DNA from: Nemertoderma westbladi
Taxonomy: Eukaryota; Xenacoelomorpha; Nemertodermatida; Nemertodermatidae
NCBI GenBank assembly: GCA_032718475.1
Contig: JAUCBJ010008219.1
Coordinates: forward strand, 1-64,000
DNA: 64,000 nt
Direction: 5' to 3'
A model generated the notes under the pieces. It was not told the DNA's origin. It saw nothing but the letters and a program-made list of their open reading frames with translations, and did not search any database. Of this stretch, positions 1 to 11,111 are shown one piece after another (position 1 is the stretch's first letter; every line of letters begins with the position of its first letter). The position numbers and the translations under genes are program-made.

Positions 1-77
1 ATTATATTAGTATCTTAATTCTGAATCGTATCTTAATTCTTTGCAGTTGGGGTGGGGCATTTGGCGCGGAAGGGGGC

Positions 78-183
78 CATTACGCGCTAGGCGAGTATAC
101 CCGGGGGGTCATTACGCGCTAGGCGAGTATACCCGGGGGTCATTACGCGCTAGGCGATTACGCCCGGGGGGGGGGGGGGGGGG
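78..183. repeat. GC-rich 31-bp tandem repeat ending in poly-G
   Basis: About three copies of a unit that begins CATTACGCGCTAGGCGA and ends in a run of C then G, followed by a poly-G tract at about 164-183. Its composition is very unlike the AT-rich flank. An ORF through it is low-complexity and is not supported as a gene. Confidence 0.7.
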
Positions 184-229
184 TATTCTACAGGGGGGCA
201 ATTTCGACTGGGACACCGGCCAAGTATAG

Positions 230-1939
230 GAACATATTTGTATTTTTAAATTTCAAATTTCCCTCCAAATATTTATAATATATAAATGCGTTTTTCTCAG
301 TTTAACATTTTTTCAATTCAAAGTACTAAGGCTCCGCTATTAGTGTATCGAATTACTTGAAACTTTACCAATATGTTTAGAAACTTACGTGGGTCAAATG
401 GTACCAAAATATTTCATGTTAATAAAGGTAGGTTCTAGTTATCTACATTAAAATTTCAAAAAACCCGCTTTTTTCGAAATTTTTGATAAAAAATATGTAA
501 ATTGTTTAAAAAAATCATTCAATGACATAGTTTGGTGTCCATCTTGGTACCAAATGACGCAGGTGTTACTCCACACATATTTTGAAAGATTCAACTCAAG
601 TGTGTTATCCGGTGCAGACTAGTAGCATTTTTAGTGTTTTTCGTTAAAATTGAAATTTTGCACCAAAAAATGAAAATTTGAAAAAAAATTTTTTTTATTC
701 TTTTCTTTAATGTTACAGAAAAGGTGATACCAAATCACAAACCGATAGCTTCAGGTCGTGACCCTCTGGTCGCTTGAATAGTGGGTACTCTGGAACAAAA
801 CATTGCCCTTAATTAATTCACGAATTTTCCAGAAAATAGTTAAAAGAAATAAAAAATTTGTGAAAGAAAGACTTTTATTCTTAAATTGTTACTTTTTGGC
901 TCGAATATACCCCAACATCTGGAGAAAAGTAGTACTTTTTTCCCTAGGGAAAAAGTAATTCATAGGATTGCATTAAATTAAATTTTTCCGGCGACAAAAA
1001 TAAAATAAAATATTTTTGATGGAATTTGTTAAATTTTATTACACGTGTTGAAGTAGAATAGGTTTGGGAGTAATTTGAGCAAAATCCATTCATACACTCA
1101 AAAGTTATGGCAAAGGCTACTGACCGGACCCATTGCTCAATTGTCCGGACCCATTGCCATTTAAAGGAGCAGGTTACAGAGGTGTGTTGGGGGAACCAAA
1201 GTCACAAAGTTGAGGTATAAATAAATGTCCGGCCAATAATACACAAGTAAAATATAAATCAAATATAAATAAGCTTCAAGTAAGTAGAGGGTCCGGTCAG
1301 TAGCCACTGGAGTTATTGCAACTTTTTAGTGTCTGCAAGGCGAACTCCAAAATGTAACTCAATATCCAATATTGGTTTATGTAGTTAAGCGGCTCTCTAG
1401 TTACGTAATAAATATTCGAGAACACTAAATTATTATAACATTGAGTAAGGCAGCATCAGGAGTTGAAGGGTAAAGTAATTTGAGTCGCAGTAACTATGGA
1501 AACAATATTGTAAAATACTAAAGTTCAATTTATTTTGTAACACTATACAGTATCGCTCTAACTTTAAAGAATTAAGCAACAAAAAAGTACCAATTTAAGA
1601 TAAAATTACGCATTACAAGGGAAAAATAGTATAGAACATTTTTTGCTCAATATTTTCTCGACTCTTTATTAACCTCGCTAGCACTCGGTAAATAAAATGC
1701 CTCAAGATGAGTGAAAAAAATTGTACCTTTTTCCCATGTATTAAATAATTATATTTCACTGTACACTGTACACTCGTAGTACAGTAGAACAGTAGTACTG
1801 TAATGTTTTACTTTTTTTTCAGCATACAGCTCACACATTAAGACAATGAAACTAAATTGTTTTTCCCTGGACCGCGGTACCAAATTTCGATCAATGCCAT
1901 ACACGTACAGACAGGCTAACAAGGTGTACTGTATGCTAA
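230..1939. other. AT-rich non-coding stretch
   Basis: I see no coding sequence, RNA gene or terminal-repeat element here, apart from the short inverted repeat at 1101-1319. The stretch has many homopolymer A/T runs and ends at the target-site duplication of the BEL/Pao element. Confidence 0.6.
1101..1319. repeat. Short inverted-repeat (MITE-like) element
   Basis: GGCTACTGACCGGACCC at 1115-1131 is perfectly complementary to 1289-1305. AAAGTT-type sequence lies outside both arms. The unit is about 0.2 kb with no coding capacity. It could be a small MITE or a structured repeat; no target duplication is evident. Confidence 0.5.
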
Positions 1940-1944
1940 TGTAC

Positions 1945-3100
1945 TGTAAAAGCTTTTGCGGATATAACCAGTCGTTTTTCGCCGCAGTGAACTGTTCAGT
2001 TGTTTTAGTGGACATTACAAGCCATTTTCTCCTCAATGTACCCTGTAGGTGTTTTAGCGGACATAACAAGCCATTTTATGCCGCAATGCGCTAATACTCT
2101 AAATAGATTGTAGTTCAGATGACGAAATCTGTCAGCTGATTTACTGTCGATGTGGAACCTCTTTGTTCAGCTCGCTCAGCCAATCAGAGCGATTTTCATT
2201 TTATCTTGCACAGAGGCCTACGGAAAACCGCGCAATGCATTACGGTCTTTGTTTACCTTTCTGAGCGAGAACAACTGCTTGGAAATTCTTCTGTACTTCT
2301 GTGTTAGAAGTTTCAGACTTTGGCCAACATTAGACGGCTTTGATTATAAGAACGTAAATCTATTATCCTGTCAACTTGTCAAACTACGGTCACACATCTG
2401 ACCTGAAACATTGCTGTATAATAAAACTGCATTATTTTACTTCTGTTATTAATTGTTATATGTTGATGGATATGTTGTTATATTTGGAGAATATCGATAA
2501 ATAATCATAAAACCCCAATCTTCTTGATTACTGAAGGTAAGAGGGACCTGTTACCGGTAGCAATTGCGACTTACATTACAGTGGTTTTAGTGTGCATTAA
2601 ATGCTATTTCATAATCCCTACATGTGTCAGTTGCTATCCTCCTTATATATGGTCAAATTCAGTGACGGTCGGCAGATCAGTGTGCAGCAGTGTGAAGTCG
2701 TATGCAGCAGTGTGACAGATAATAAAGCATCTCCTAAAGAATGCGCTATTTACGAAAATCAGTAGCCATCTCGTTGTGTTTAGTATAAGTCATAACTCTG
2801 TTTTATACTTAAAGCGCCACGTCCTAAAGGAACTGTTAATATTTCCCCGAAAGTGAATAATATTGTCAGAGATTATATAGTAACGATCAATCGAATAATA
2901 CAGTAGGTCTGCAACGCAATAAATTCAAAGCACCCGAATCCAGTCTCCCTTAACTGTGGGTGAATGATCGCGCATAGACTGGCTTCGGCTAATGTTACTT
3001 CATGTGCACTAAATAATTGTTATAGGCTAAAGTCGATTTATAAACAAGAGGACACCTAAAATTGGCAGGTTAAACTGCTAAAGGTCTGAAAGCGCGAACA
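1945..3100 (+). repeat. 5' LTR of the BEL/Pao element
   Basis: Matches 18874-20034 almost base for base from about 2095 on; most differences fall in the first 100 bp. That 5' part has three roughly 49-bp tandem units, each with GCGGA...TCCGC-like ends. A CCAAT-type box (2170s) and an AATAAA near 2420 could serve as promoter and polyadenylation signals. A short ORF inside (from 2150) is also present in the other LTR and is not credible as a gene. Confidence 0.92.
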
Positions 3101-5008
3101 ATAATAGATTTTTAGATTCTTTATTGCACCGTAGGCAATAAAGTCGAAAGTACCGGTCGAACGGTAAGCTGTAGGCCTAACTGCCCGACTACCCGAACCG
3201 GTACTTACATGTACAGCAGTATTATTCGATTTTGATAATTATATACCGGTAGGTCTTGATATTTAATCAGGGACGGCCGCCCTGGTTTTTTATTGGGATT
3301 TTACTTATTTCTGTCAGTTTTATTTATATGTAAGTGTAATATTGAGCAGAAGGCGTGTAAGCCCGCTCAAATTGTACAGATAATTTGTAGGCTGGATTGT
3401 TGTCTGACTGTTGTTAAGTCTGAAGAGATTGCAGTGTGTGTAGAGTGTATGTCCGATAAAGTACTAGTTAGGAAGGTGGGGGCATCCAGTGCTGTAAGGT
3501 AAATCCCCCCCGAAAGAATAAGTCGTACTACTCGGTTAGAACGCCTACTAACTAACCATTTCGGAGTCTGCATATACTGTAGTTTATTTAGGCTTGATAG
3601 TAGTCTGCCAGCGTTTGGTCTGTATTTTGTTTGTGTAGTCTGCACGGGTAGCGTAATATTTATTATTCAGAGTCTATGCGAGTATTCGCAACCTACATAA
3701 CTCCCTAAGTTTATTCCTACAGTAATTGTGCTTGTTATACATACCGTTATAGTTAAATTAACCCCGGTACTACATCAGGGCTGCTTGGCGTAGGTAAAGA
3801 CTGGTGATTTTATGCTCTAGTCACTCCAGCAGATACCGTGGTTCTTTTAGCTGTACAAGTATATTTAACTGCTGGTTATTTGTTGTATAAGTACTTGTAC
3901 CTAATTTAGGGTTTAGTGTACAGTACTTTCCGAAGGTAATTAGTGTGTAGGCAGTATATTTGTGTTGTAAAGTGGTTAATAGGCACGTTAGCTCTGGTTG
4001 GCTGCGGTAATTAACTTCTAGGTAAGGACACTCCGGGTACATAACGTAGTACTTATAGAGCTGTAGAGCTAAAGACTATAAGTCGTCAGACGGTGGTATT
4101 TTCTTATCTGGACAACGCAATTTATTTACTACTGCTTAATTATTTTCAAATACCGTAGTTTCCTGTCCGTTTGTAAGAACCAGAAATTCTAACTCCTTGT
4201 TAGGCTGGTTTGTAGATTTCCTGTAAAATTACCCTGAAATTTGTATGTGTAATTTTTGTGTTTATTTAGAGATTGTAATCTCACACAGTAATTGTATGTA
4301 ATTTGTAGTAATAAGTAACTTAGTCAAGTAGAATTATTTGTTTTAGTGTCCAACAAGTAGCACTCCACTGAGAGCGTTCAGCTTCTGTGTAGTGACTCCT
4401 TACCAGAAATAATAACATTTATTTCAAACATTGACAAAAACCCATTATACGGGTATATATATATTATAAATCAACTCAAACCGATTTATAAAATAGTAGG
4501 CCTGTTATCCATCAATTAGGTCTTAATATCAGTTGGACTACTGCTTAATAACAGTAATAAAGTAAAGAAAAGTAACCCTAAAATTCAGAAATTCAGTTAT
4601 TATAAAATAATTGACATACCGGTATTTACGATAGGCTTATTATATTTATTTCTATAAATTTAAGCTGAAATTATATACCGGTATTCTGTAATTAATTCTA
4701 GTCTATAATCATACTTATATATACTATAAGTGTATGCTGTATACCGGTATTTATAGTAGGCTCATTATATATATTTATATAAATTTATGCTGAAATTATA
4801 TACCGGTATTCTGTGACAAACCCTAGTCTGTAATAATACTTATATATATACTATAAGTGTATACCGGTATTCTAATATATTATATATATATCGCGTTACA
4901 TTGAGTAACGATATCGGTAATTAATTACTAGGCTTACAGTTGATACTGAATTACTAGACTTGCTTTAACTGTCGTTATAGTAGTAGGCATTCAACTGTAC
5001 AATCAAAC
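3101..5008 (+). other. BEL/Pao 5' leader, non-coding
   Basis: 1.9 kb between the 5' LTR and the first gag ATG. No ORF of note. It contains two tandem copies of an approximately 124-bp unit (about 4616-4739 and 4740-4870), each carrying TATACCGGTAT palindromes, and other scattered ACCGGT palindromes. A leader this long is unusual for BEL/Pao. Confidence 0.6.
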
Positions 5009-5680
5009 ATGGCTGACACAAAGCAAACTCTGTCAGATAGTCTCCTAGAAACAACAGTCTGCGATTCAGATAGGAGTGCGGAACATCTGAGACCAAAGTT
5101 CAAGTCCCCTCCTACTGTAAGAAAGGTCATCCCTCCAGTAGTAGTATCAGATCCTAGGCTAGTAAAGCATCGTAGGTCTATCATAGGCACTCGGGCTCAA
5201 GTCAAGCGGGACCAAGAGGCAGCTGTTAAACAGCAGCAACACCCGAACCGAGAACTTATTTCTCAGCGGCCCGATAGCTCCAGTAGTTCAGATACTGTAG
5301 AGTTGACACCCGAGCGCGGAGCAAAGATAGCAGAAGCGGTTTATTCGGATCCACTTCTCATTCTTCCTGAAGCCGTACTCACTAGAGTATTGATTGCGGT
5401 GGAGGAACATCAAATCGATTGGGCGAGAAGTAAGCGATCGACCAAGGACAGTTATGCGGGATACACGAAGGAGGAACTGAAGTCTATTGTCGAGACGCAA
5501 TGGAACTTCCCCGGACCCGGACTCCCGTTTAACTTATCGGAAGCTGCCTGGGAGGACTTATACAGGATGGGAGTGGTAAAGGACACTAGAGATCCAGCTG
5601 TGTGGAAGAGGTCGGCAGCCGGATATGTACAGGGATTCTTCAGCTCTTTGGAGCGATTAGAGGAACAACAGTTCCAATAA
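5009..5680 (+). pseudogene. BEL/Pao gag, N-terminal fragment
   Basis: First ATG of the internal region (ATGGCTGAC). It encodes about 223 residues that start with a hydrophilic, Ser/Gln-rich segment, followed by a more ordered Trp-containing part near residues 145-210. I cannot assign a catalytic domain; placement upstream of DUF1759 makes it the gag N-terminus. The frame ends at 5680, while the next gag frame (from about 5640) overlaps it in a different phase, so there is a frameshift near 5650. This may be damage, or less likely programmed. Confidence 0.65.
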
Positions 5681-6432
5681 CCCAACCCCAGGGACCTCAA
5701 GAGCAGGGAGAGCTGCTTTATCAAGTTCGAGAACGAATCCTAAGAATCAGACTAATCCTTTCAGCCTTTGAGGAAGCCTCGAAGAGAAGCCAAGACACGT
5801 CGTTGCAAGTTGCCGTAAAGACTTGGTTCCAATGGGTGAGTCTTAAAGTCCAAGGAACGACCCAATGGAAAATTCAGCTAACTGAGCGCTCGACCCACGG
5901 AGAATCAACAGACGCTACCTTTTCTCAGGTGGAAAGCGAAGCGACATCAGAGAAACCTCAGAAGAAGGACGCCATTGACATCTATCTGTCAGACTATCAA
6001 CGATTTATAGGTGACAAAGAGTTAAGGAGACGGCTAGCTGGACTTCACCCTAATAGTGAGGGAGCCAAATTTGTGCTAGACTCGTTAGATGCGGAAAGGT
6101 TAGCAGCGGATCGAGCTAAATTTGATGAAAGAATCCGCATCGTTAGGGTCCAAGAAGAGCAGCTAAAGAAAAAACAGATAGAAGACAGACAGGAAGCGGC
6201 AGCGGCAGCGATAGAGGCTGAAAGAAAAGCGGCAGCAGCAGCTGCAGAAGCGGAAAGAAAAGCGGCAGAGGCGGAAAGAAAAGCGACAGCAGCAGCTGCA
6301 GAAGCGGAAAGAAAAGCGGCAGAGGCGGAAAGAAAAGCGATAGCAGTAGCTGCAGAAGTGGAAAGAAAGGCGGCAGTGGCGGTGGCGTGGCGGAAACAAC
6401 ACGGAGGGCATCTGAAGAGGCAACCCAACTAG
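5640..6432 (+). pseudogene. BEL/Pao gag, middle fragment with coiled-coil repeat
   Basis: Continues gag in a shifted frame. The first part is Trp/Gln-containing and helical. At about 6187-6390 comes a repetitive block rich in Ala-Glu-Arg-Lys (units of the type AEAERKAA), built from a roughly 54-bp DNA repeat and strongly predicted to be coiled coil, consistent with gag multimerisation. The antisense Ala/Ser ORFs over this block are shadows. The frame closes at 6432, just after it overlaps the next phase near 6390-6430, so the repeat block is a likely site of slippage. Confidence 0.6.
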
Positions 6433-7157
6433 AGTTGGAAAATCTTCAAGAGAAGCAAGACTACTTAAATAAACAGATAACAGCTAGTCATATGCAGATG
6501 ATAAGTCGATCTACTCCCAAGAGACAAGGATTTACATCATCTGATGAAGGCGATACGACAGATCCTGAAGGTGGAGGAAATAGATCTCGTTCCAGCCGAC
6601 GTAGAAGAATGCCCCACCGTCAGAAATTGCCTAATTTGCCCCCAGCTGTGAGAAGGCAACTAGTTAGTGTAGACTTAGGTAGTACAGAACCCACAGACCA
6701 AATTATTAGAGTAGAAAGACTCCCTACTATAGTAGATGAGCCTGAAATAATTGGGCCTGTTCTCGAAGCCACTCCCTCTGTGATAGAGACCCCTGTACTT
6801 CCAGAACCTAACTCTAAATTCCCTTTGCACAGTACTAAACTACCTGTGCCCAGTAGAATGGCCCCTGAATCTGTCCCAGTCCTGGACGCCGAGCGAGACA
6901 TCAATGATTTGTCACCCGTCGTCCCTCGTCTACCCGCTACTATGTTGGCGGCTCCCGCTTCGGCGGTAGAGGGGGTGGATGAGCGATGGCAGGGAATGGA
7001 TCTCCTGCTCGGACAATTGGAGGAAAATCGATTGCGTTCCTCCCAGCAGGTCCGAGAGATGGAAGGGACTGTTCAACAGTTAAAGGGAACAGTAAGAGAA
7101 GGTAGGTTAGAGTTGCAAGAAGTGCAGCAGAGTATCGCGTTAGAACGCGATAAATAA
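6390..7157 (+). pseudogene. BEL/Pao gag, third fragment
   Basis: About 250 residues: Gln/Glu-rich helical start, an Arg/Ser basic patch (SRSSRRRR-like, around 6590), a Pro-rich linker and a second coiled-coil-like segment at the end. The frame is the same as the downstream DUF1759 segment but is closed by TAA at 7155-7157. After that stop the frame stays open into the next segment, so only one nonsense codon separates them. Confidence 0.6.
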
Positions 7158-7913
7158 GTAAATATACAAAGGGGTATACCACCACCCCCTGTAATAATGT
7201 GTCAACCTGTTAGGTCTGAAGTATTTCATGCGCAAGGTGTGGAGCCTACACGCATCTATACTGCTAGTGAAGTAGAAACTCCTATAGTAAACCCTATTAA
7301 GAGTAATTATAAACCTGTTGATAATGATATCCCATATAGACCTAATCATAATCCGAGAAATTTATATACCGATAACTCGATATTAAATAATACGATGGCC
7401 CAAGAAAGTTTTACACGTCAAATGGCTAGAACCGAAGCCCGTCAAGCGGTAAAGGTGGGAGAGATCGTCAAGTTCAACGGAGATGAGATGAAATGGTTAC
7501 CTTTTAATGAATATTATAAAGATAACATACAGAACTCTGTGCTATCTAATGGAGAGAAACTTAGATTCCTCATCGAGTGCTTGGAAGGATCTCCCAAGTT
7601 AATGGCGTTAAAGTTTATTGGACATCCAGATGGATTACGACAAGTTTGGGATACACTAAACATCAGGTATGGTAATAGGACTAACATAGCTAGGTATTTG
7701 TATGCGAAATTGGTAGCGCCCCGAAAGTTTCTTAGCAGCGGGATTATAGAATTTTCCGATGAGATCCAGGAGATCTGTAGACAATTAGATTGGCTAGGTA
7801 AGTCTCATGAATATCAGAGTTCTATGGTTATTGGAGCTGTAGCATCTACCTTGCCAAAGGGTGGAGTAGGTACTCGTTGGGACAAAAGAGTTCTATATAT
7901 GATGGAACAATAA
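7158..7913 (+). pseudogene. BEL/Pao gag core, DUF1759-like
   Basis: Contains the hallmark retro-gag segment of Pao elements: FNGDEMKWLPFNEYY near 7473, followed by the helical stretch with LRFLIECLEGSPK and a W-x-x-L-x-x-RYG motif. In this family the domain forms the gag capsid-like core. It continues the upstream frame and is closed by TAA at 7911-7913, after which the same frame stays open into the zinc-knuckle/protease segment. The two isolated stops could be mutations or suppressible codons. Confidence 0.85.
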
Positions 7914-8969
7914 CAAAGAGACCATACCATGGCTGATCTCATGTCATTCTTAGATGGAGAAGTAAAATTACAGCTCCTAAAACAGTCCCGAGAGAAGACA
8001 CCGGAAAATAAGGTGAGTGAAAAACCCGTTTCTAGGAGAAAGGTAACACCAGTGTGTTATACAGACGACGGCGAAAGCCAAACCTCTCAAGAGGAGAACA
8101 GCGGGAAAGACTCCGAAAGATCTTACTATGTCAACAAAGCACCTAAAGACGTAAGTAAATTTAAGTCTCGAACCAGTGACAGGAGAGAACAGGTAACAAA
8201 AACTCCTCCTACGTCTCCTAAGAGAATTCATGGAAGAAAGCCCGAGGAAAGAACGAGTGTGCACAACACTACCCAAGGTAAAGTAAGTAACATCAAACCA
8301 AAATGTGCATTGTGCGACGGGCCCCATCGTTTAAGTGTGTGTGATGAATTCTTAAAGAAATCCTTAAAGGATAGACACAAAGTCATGTGGGATAAGCGGT
8401 TGTGTTATAATTGTCTCAGACAAGGACACCAACGGCGAACCTGTTACTCCGACGCGAGGTGTGCTAAGTGCGGCGCGAAACATCATATCTTGCTGCACAC
8501 CGAATTTGAAAGAAACAGCCCGAGTCAGGTAAGTGAGTCCGAACTACATGTCCAATTCAGTGATGTGAATGACACTGACCACAGCTCTGAGATGGAAGGA
8601 TTTTACACGGACGAATTCTCCGATGAAAACGAATCCTGTTATCTGATAAACACCGCAGTGTATCGAGCGCTTACGTATGAGACTGAAACCGATAATGAAG
8701 CGCACCCGGTTATTCCTGACAGACAACCATCTTGGAAAGCGCCAACTTCCAACGTCGGAATCCGGGAATTCCCCGTAGTTCAGCTAAGAGTCCACGGATT
8801 AGGTAAGAGTTTTATAGTCAACGCCCTCCTGGACTCCGGCAGCACAGGAACATTCATCGACAAAGAACTAGCCGAAGACATCTTTGCTGGACAACCCAAG
8901 TTCCGAACTAAGTTGAACCTTTCAGGAATTATGCAGGTTTGGAAATCTACAGTAGCTACAGACTACTAA
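7914..8969 (+). pseudogene. BEL/Pao zinc knuckles and aspartic protease
   Basis: A charged linker is followed by a CCHC knuckle (CYNCLRQGHQRRTC at about 8402) and further Cys/His pairs for nucleic-acid binding. A retropepsin-like domain follows with the catalytic triad DSGS at about 8832. An ATG at 7929 follows the stop at 7911. The frame ends at TAA 8967-8969, which is created by the first bases of the THAP transposon at 8970; the interrupted frame resumes directly after that element at 10787. Confidence 0.88.
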
Positions 8970-9468
8970 CAAGGACTTCTAGAACATAGTATATATTCAG
9001 GACGCAATACTCGCATACAGTGTTAATTTTATTAGAGGCCGGTATTCTTTATCTTAGTTTCTTAGTTTATAGATAAAGTAAAAAGTATAAAGTTTATAGC
9101 TAAATAAAAGAAATGCAGTTGAAATACTATAGTAATGGCGGAAATTATACTACAATATTATTACAAAAATTACTAATACATAAACCAGCTATAGTTGCAC
9201 ATACAATTAATAGTATTGCCTATTACATAGTAAACAGAAACACAGTGGAAATTTCTCGCAAATTTAACAATCAAATAGTTTAGGACCCCTTGGTTTTAAT
9301 CTTAACTTTTTATTCTAGAACTTGTTTCATCAAGTTAAAAGATCTTGTACATACTAGATAGTTGTTGCTACTTTTTTAAAACGTATTTTTTTTATTATTG
9401 AAATATTTTAAGATTATAATATTTTTAACATTTAAATAGAAATGATCTATAAGTAGCATTAGGTGAGT

Positions 9469-9508
9469 CATGGAATACTAAATATACATGTATATTTAGT
9501 ATTCCATG
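9469..9508. repeat. 40-nt perfect palindrome
   Basis: CATGGAATACTAAATATACA followed immediately by its exact reverse complement, with no loop. It lies in the THAP element about 100 bp before the ORF. It could extrude as a cruciform or bind the encoded protein as a dimer; both are inference. Confidence 0.9.
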
Positions 9509-9611
9509 GGTGAGTAGATCTCATAATTTATCAGTCAATTAGTTCGAACATACAGTACATGATAAAAATATAACAGACATATGATAATCTCTGCAAATCA
9601 TCACATTAGGG

Positions 9612-10082
9612 ATGCCACGCAAATGCTCTGTGGCAGGCTGTGAAGGAAATTATGCCTCGCAAGAAGAGAAGGTAACAGTTTACCAGTTCCCAAAAAACTT
9701 AATATACCAACATCATTGGTTGGAGAATATACCAAATAGAATAGAGAAAGTAACGCCAAATATTGGAGTATGTGCGCGACATTGGCCAGAAAACGCTGAG
9801 ATGATCAAGATAAAAAGGTATGAAAGACCACTGGAGGCTCCATCAGTATTCGGAACTGAAAACAACAGACAAACTTCATCATCATCAAGAGAAGTTAATA
9901 AGCGTGGAGTATCTTCGAGTAGCCGAAATCAACAAGGAGATGAACTAGCGGAATTCATTCAGTTAGATAAAATATCACCTGATCTGACGAGTTTGACAAA
10001 AGATCTGTCAGATAGAGGACTTGTTAATGAACTCGGTTTAACGATTGTGCCACATACATGTGGTGTCTCCACTCCATCATAA
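9612..10082 (+). CDS. THAP zinc-finger protein, no transposase domain
   Basis: 156 residues from ATG at 9612. The N-terminal ~85 residues match the THAP C2CH DNA-binding fold: CSVAGC near residues 5-10, the FPKN segment after a basic-hydrophobic strand, a conserved Trp in HHWLENI, then GVCARHW providing the third Cys and the His. THAP domains bind specific DNA, in P elements the subterminal transposon sequence. The remaining ~70 residues are Ser-rich then acidic and match nothing I recognise; the stop is well before any RNase H-like transposase domain. It may be a relic first exon of a P-like transposase or a stand-alone DNA-binding protein that could repress or assist related copies. Confidence 0.82.
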   Translation: MPRKCSVAGCEGNYASQEEKVTVYQFPKNLIYQHHWLENIPNRIEKVTPNIGVCARHWPENAEMIKIKRYERPLEAPSVFGTENNRQTSSSSREVNKRGVSSSSRNQQGDELAEFIQLDKISPDLTSLTKDLSDRGLVNELGLTIVPHTCGVSTPS

Positions 10083-10786
10083 AGTTGGAATTTGGTCTGT
10101 TGGATAGTCCGAACATTGTATATTATAGCCAATAGGGCTGTAATAAACATAAATTAGACAGAGACTCTGTTGAGTAAGAGCTTACTGTAAGCTAAATGAC
10201 ATGTTATCGAAAATGAACACTTATTGTGAATAAAAATTAAGTAAAGTTTTTCAGCCGTTAGGTCGGGATTACATTACGCACAAAGTTATTTGACTTATTC
10301 TCAGTAAATAAACAGTAAATTTCCAGTAAACAATAATAAGTCTAACAAGTCTAACTGTACTCTGAGATAAACGTATCAAAACTGCCTCCGTACAGATTAT
10401 ACATATTTCGAAATATTGTGGCTCGTATATTTTATTAGGAGTTCGGTTTCAGTGGTAGATACAGTTATTATTTCACACAACTTATTTCAAAGGTTATTTC
10501 GAATATCTTTCAACAGTGTTAGTTATTTTTTGTACTAATAAATTATCGCTAGCAAATTGTCGTAAAATATTTACATTAAGTACATTAGTACATTAGGTTG
10601 TTAGCAATACAAATTAAAAACATTAAAAACGTTTGCATTAAAAACAATGAAAGGAAATTGAGAAGTTTACTTCTGTAAATTAAAGTAATTAGGCCTACAC
10701 TGAATAAAAAAAACCGGCCTCTAATAAAATTAACACTATATGCGAGCATCGTGTACTGAATATATACTATGTTCTAGAAGTCCTTG

Positions 10787-11111
10787 CTACTATGTAGGTA
10801 CGTTGTCCACTCCCCAAGACGAACTAGGAGAAAACAGCATAAGGTCAGTAAAAATGGTGGCGATAGAGAACTTTGCTACCAGCCAAGTAGAACCTTACAA
10901 CTGGGATGAGGACGATTTTACCCAGCAACATAATATCCCTAGATTCAACACCGACTACCCAGGGGTGCAAATATTGATCGGCCAAATGCACATGAGGCGC
11001 TTGAGACATTAGAGAAACGACCTGCTCGACCGCAACCATTGCAAACCTATGTGGGAAGAACTAGAGTAGGTTGGTGCTTCACTGGACCTTCCCGGAGAAT
11101 GCTCATGGAAA
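10787..11111 (+). pseudogene. BEL/Pao pol fragment between two insertions
   Basis: Continues the protease/DUF1758 region: contains VQILIGQ near 10965 and, in a shifted frame, a TRVGWCFTGP-type segment near 11065, both typical of the end of the Pao protease region. A frame change near 10985 is best explained by loss of a single nucleotide. The fragment ends at the LINE insertion, whose target duplication is 11099-11111. Confidence 0.8.

Larger units (their letters stand above)
8970..10786 (+). mobile_element. THAP-domain TIR transposon, 1.8 kb, nested in BEL/Pao
   Basis: Terminal inverted repeats of about 75 bp with a few mismatches begin CAAGGACTTCTAGAACAT at 8970 and end with its complement at 10786. 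Flanks carry CTACTA (8963-8968) and CTACTAT (10787-10793), a 6-7-bp target duplication. Such a duplication fits P-element-type insertion (7-8 bp) better than Kolobok (TTAA). Removing the element and one flank copy makes the surrounding pol frame continuous. The only ORF inside is a THAP domain; no transposase catalytic domain follows, so the copy is non-autonomous. Confidence 0.87.

Noticed and set aside
2150-2401. ORF in the 5' LTR, also seen at 19079-19438
   Set aside because: It is duplicated only because the LTRs are repeats; no domain or start context supports a protein and the two versions differ in length through small indels.
6045-6428. Ala/Ser/Phe-rich ORFs antisense to gag
   Set aside because: They are shadows of the coding repeat on the plus strand.
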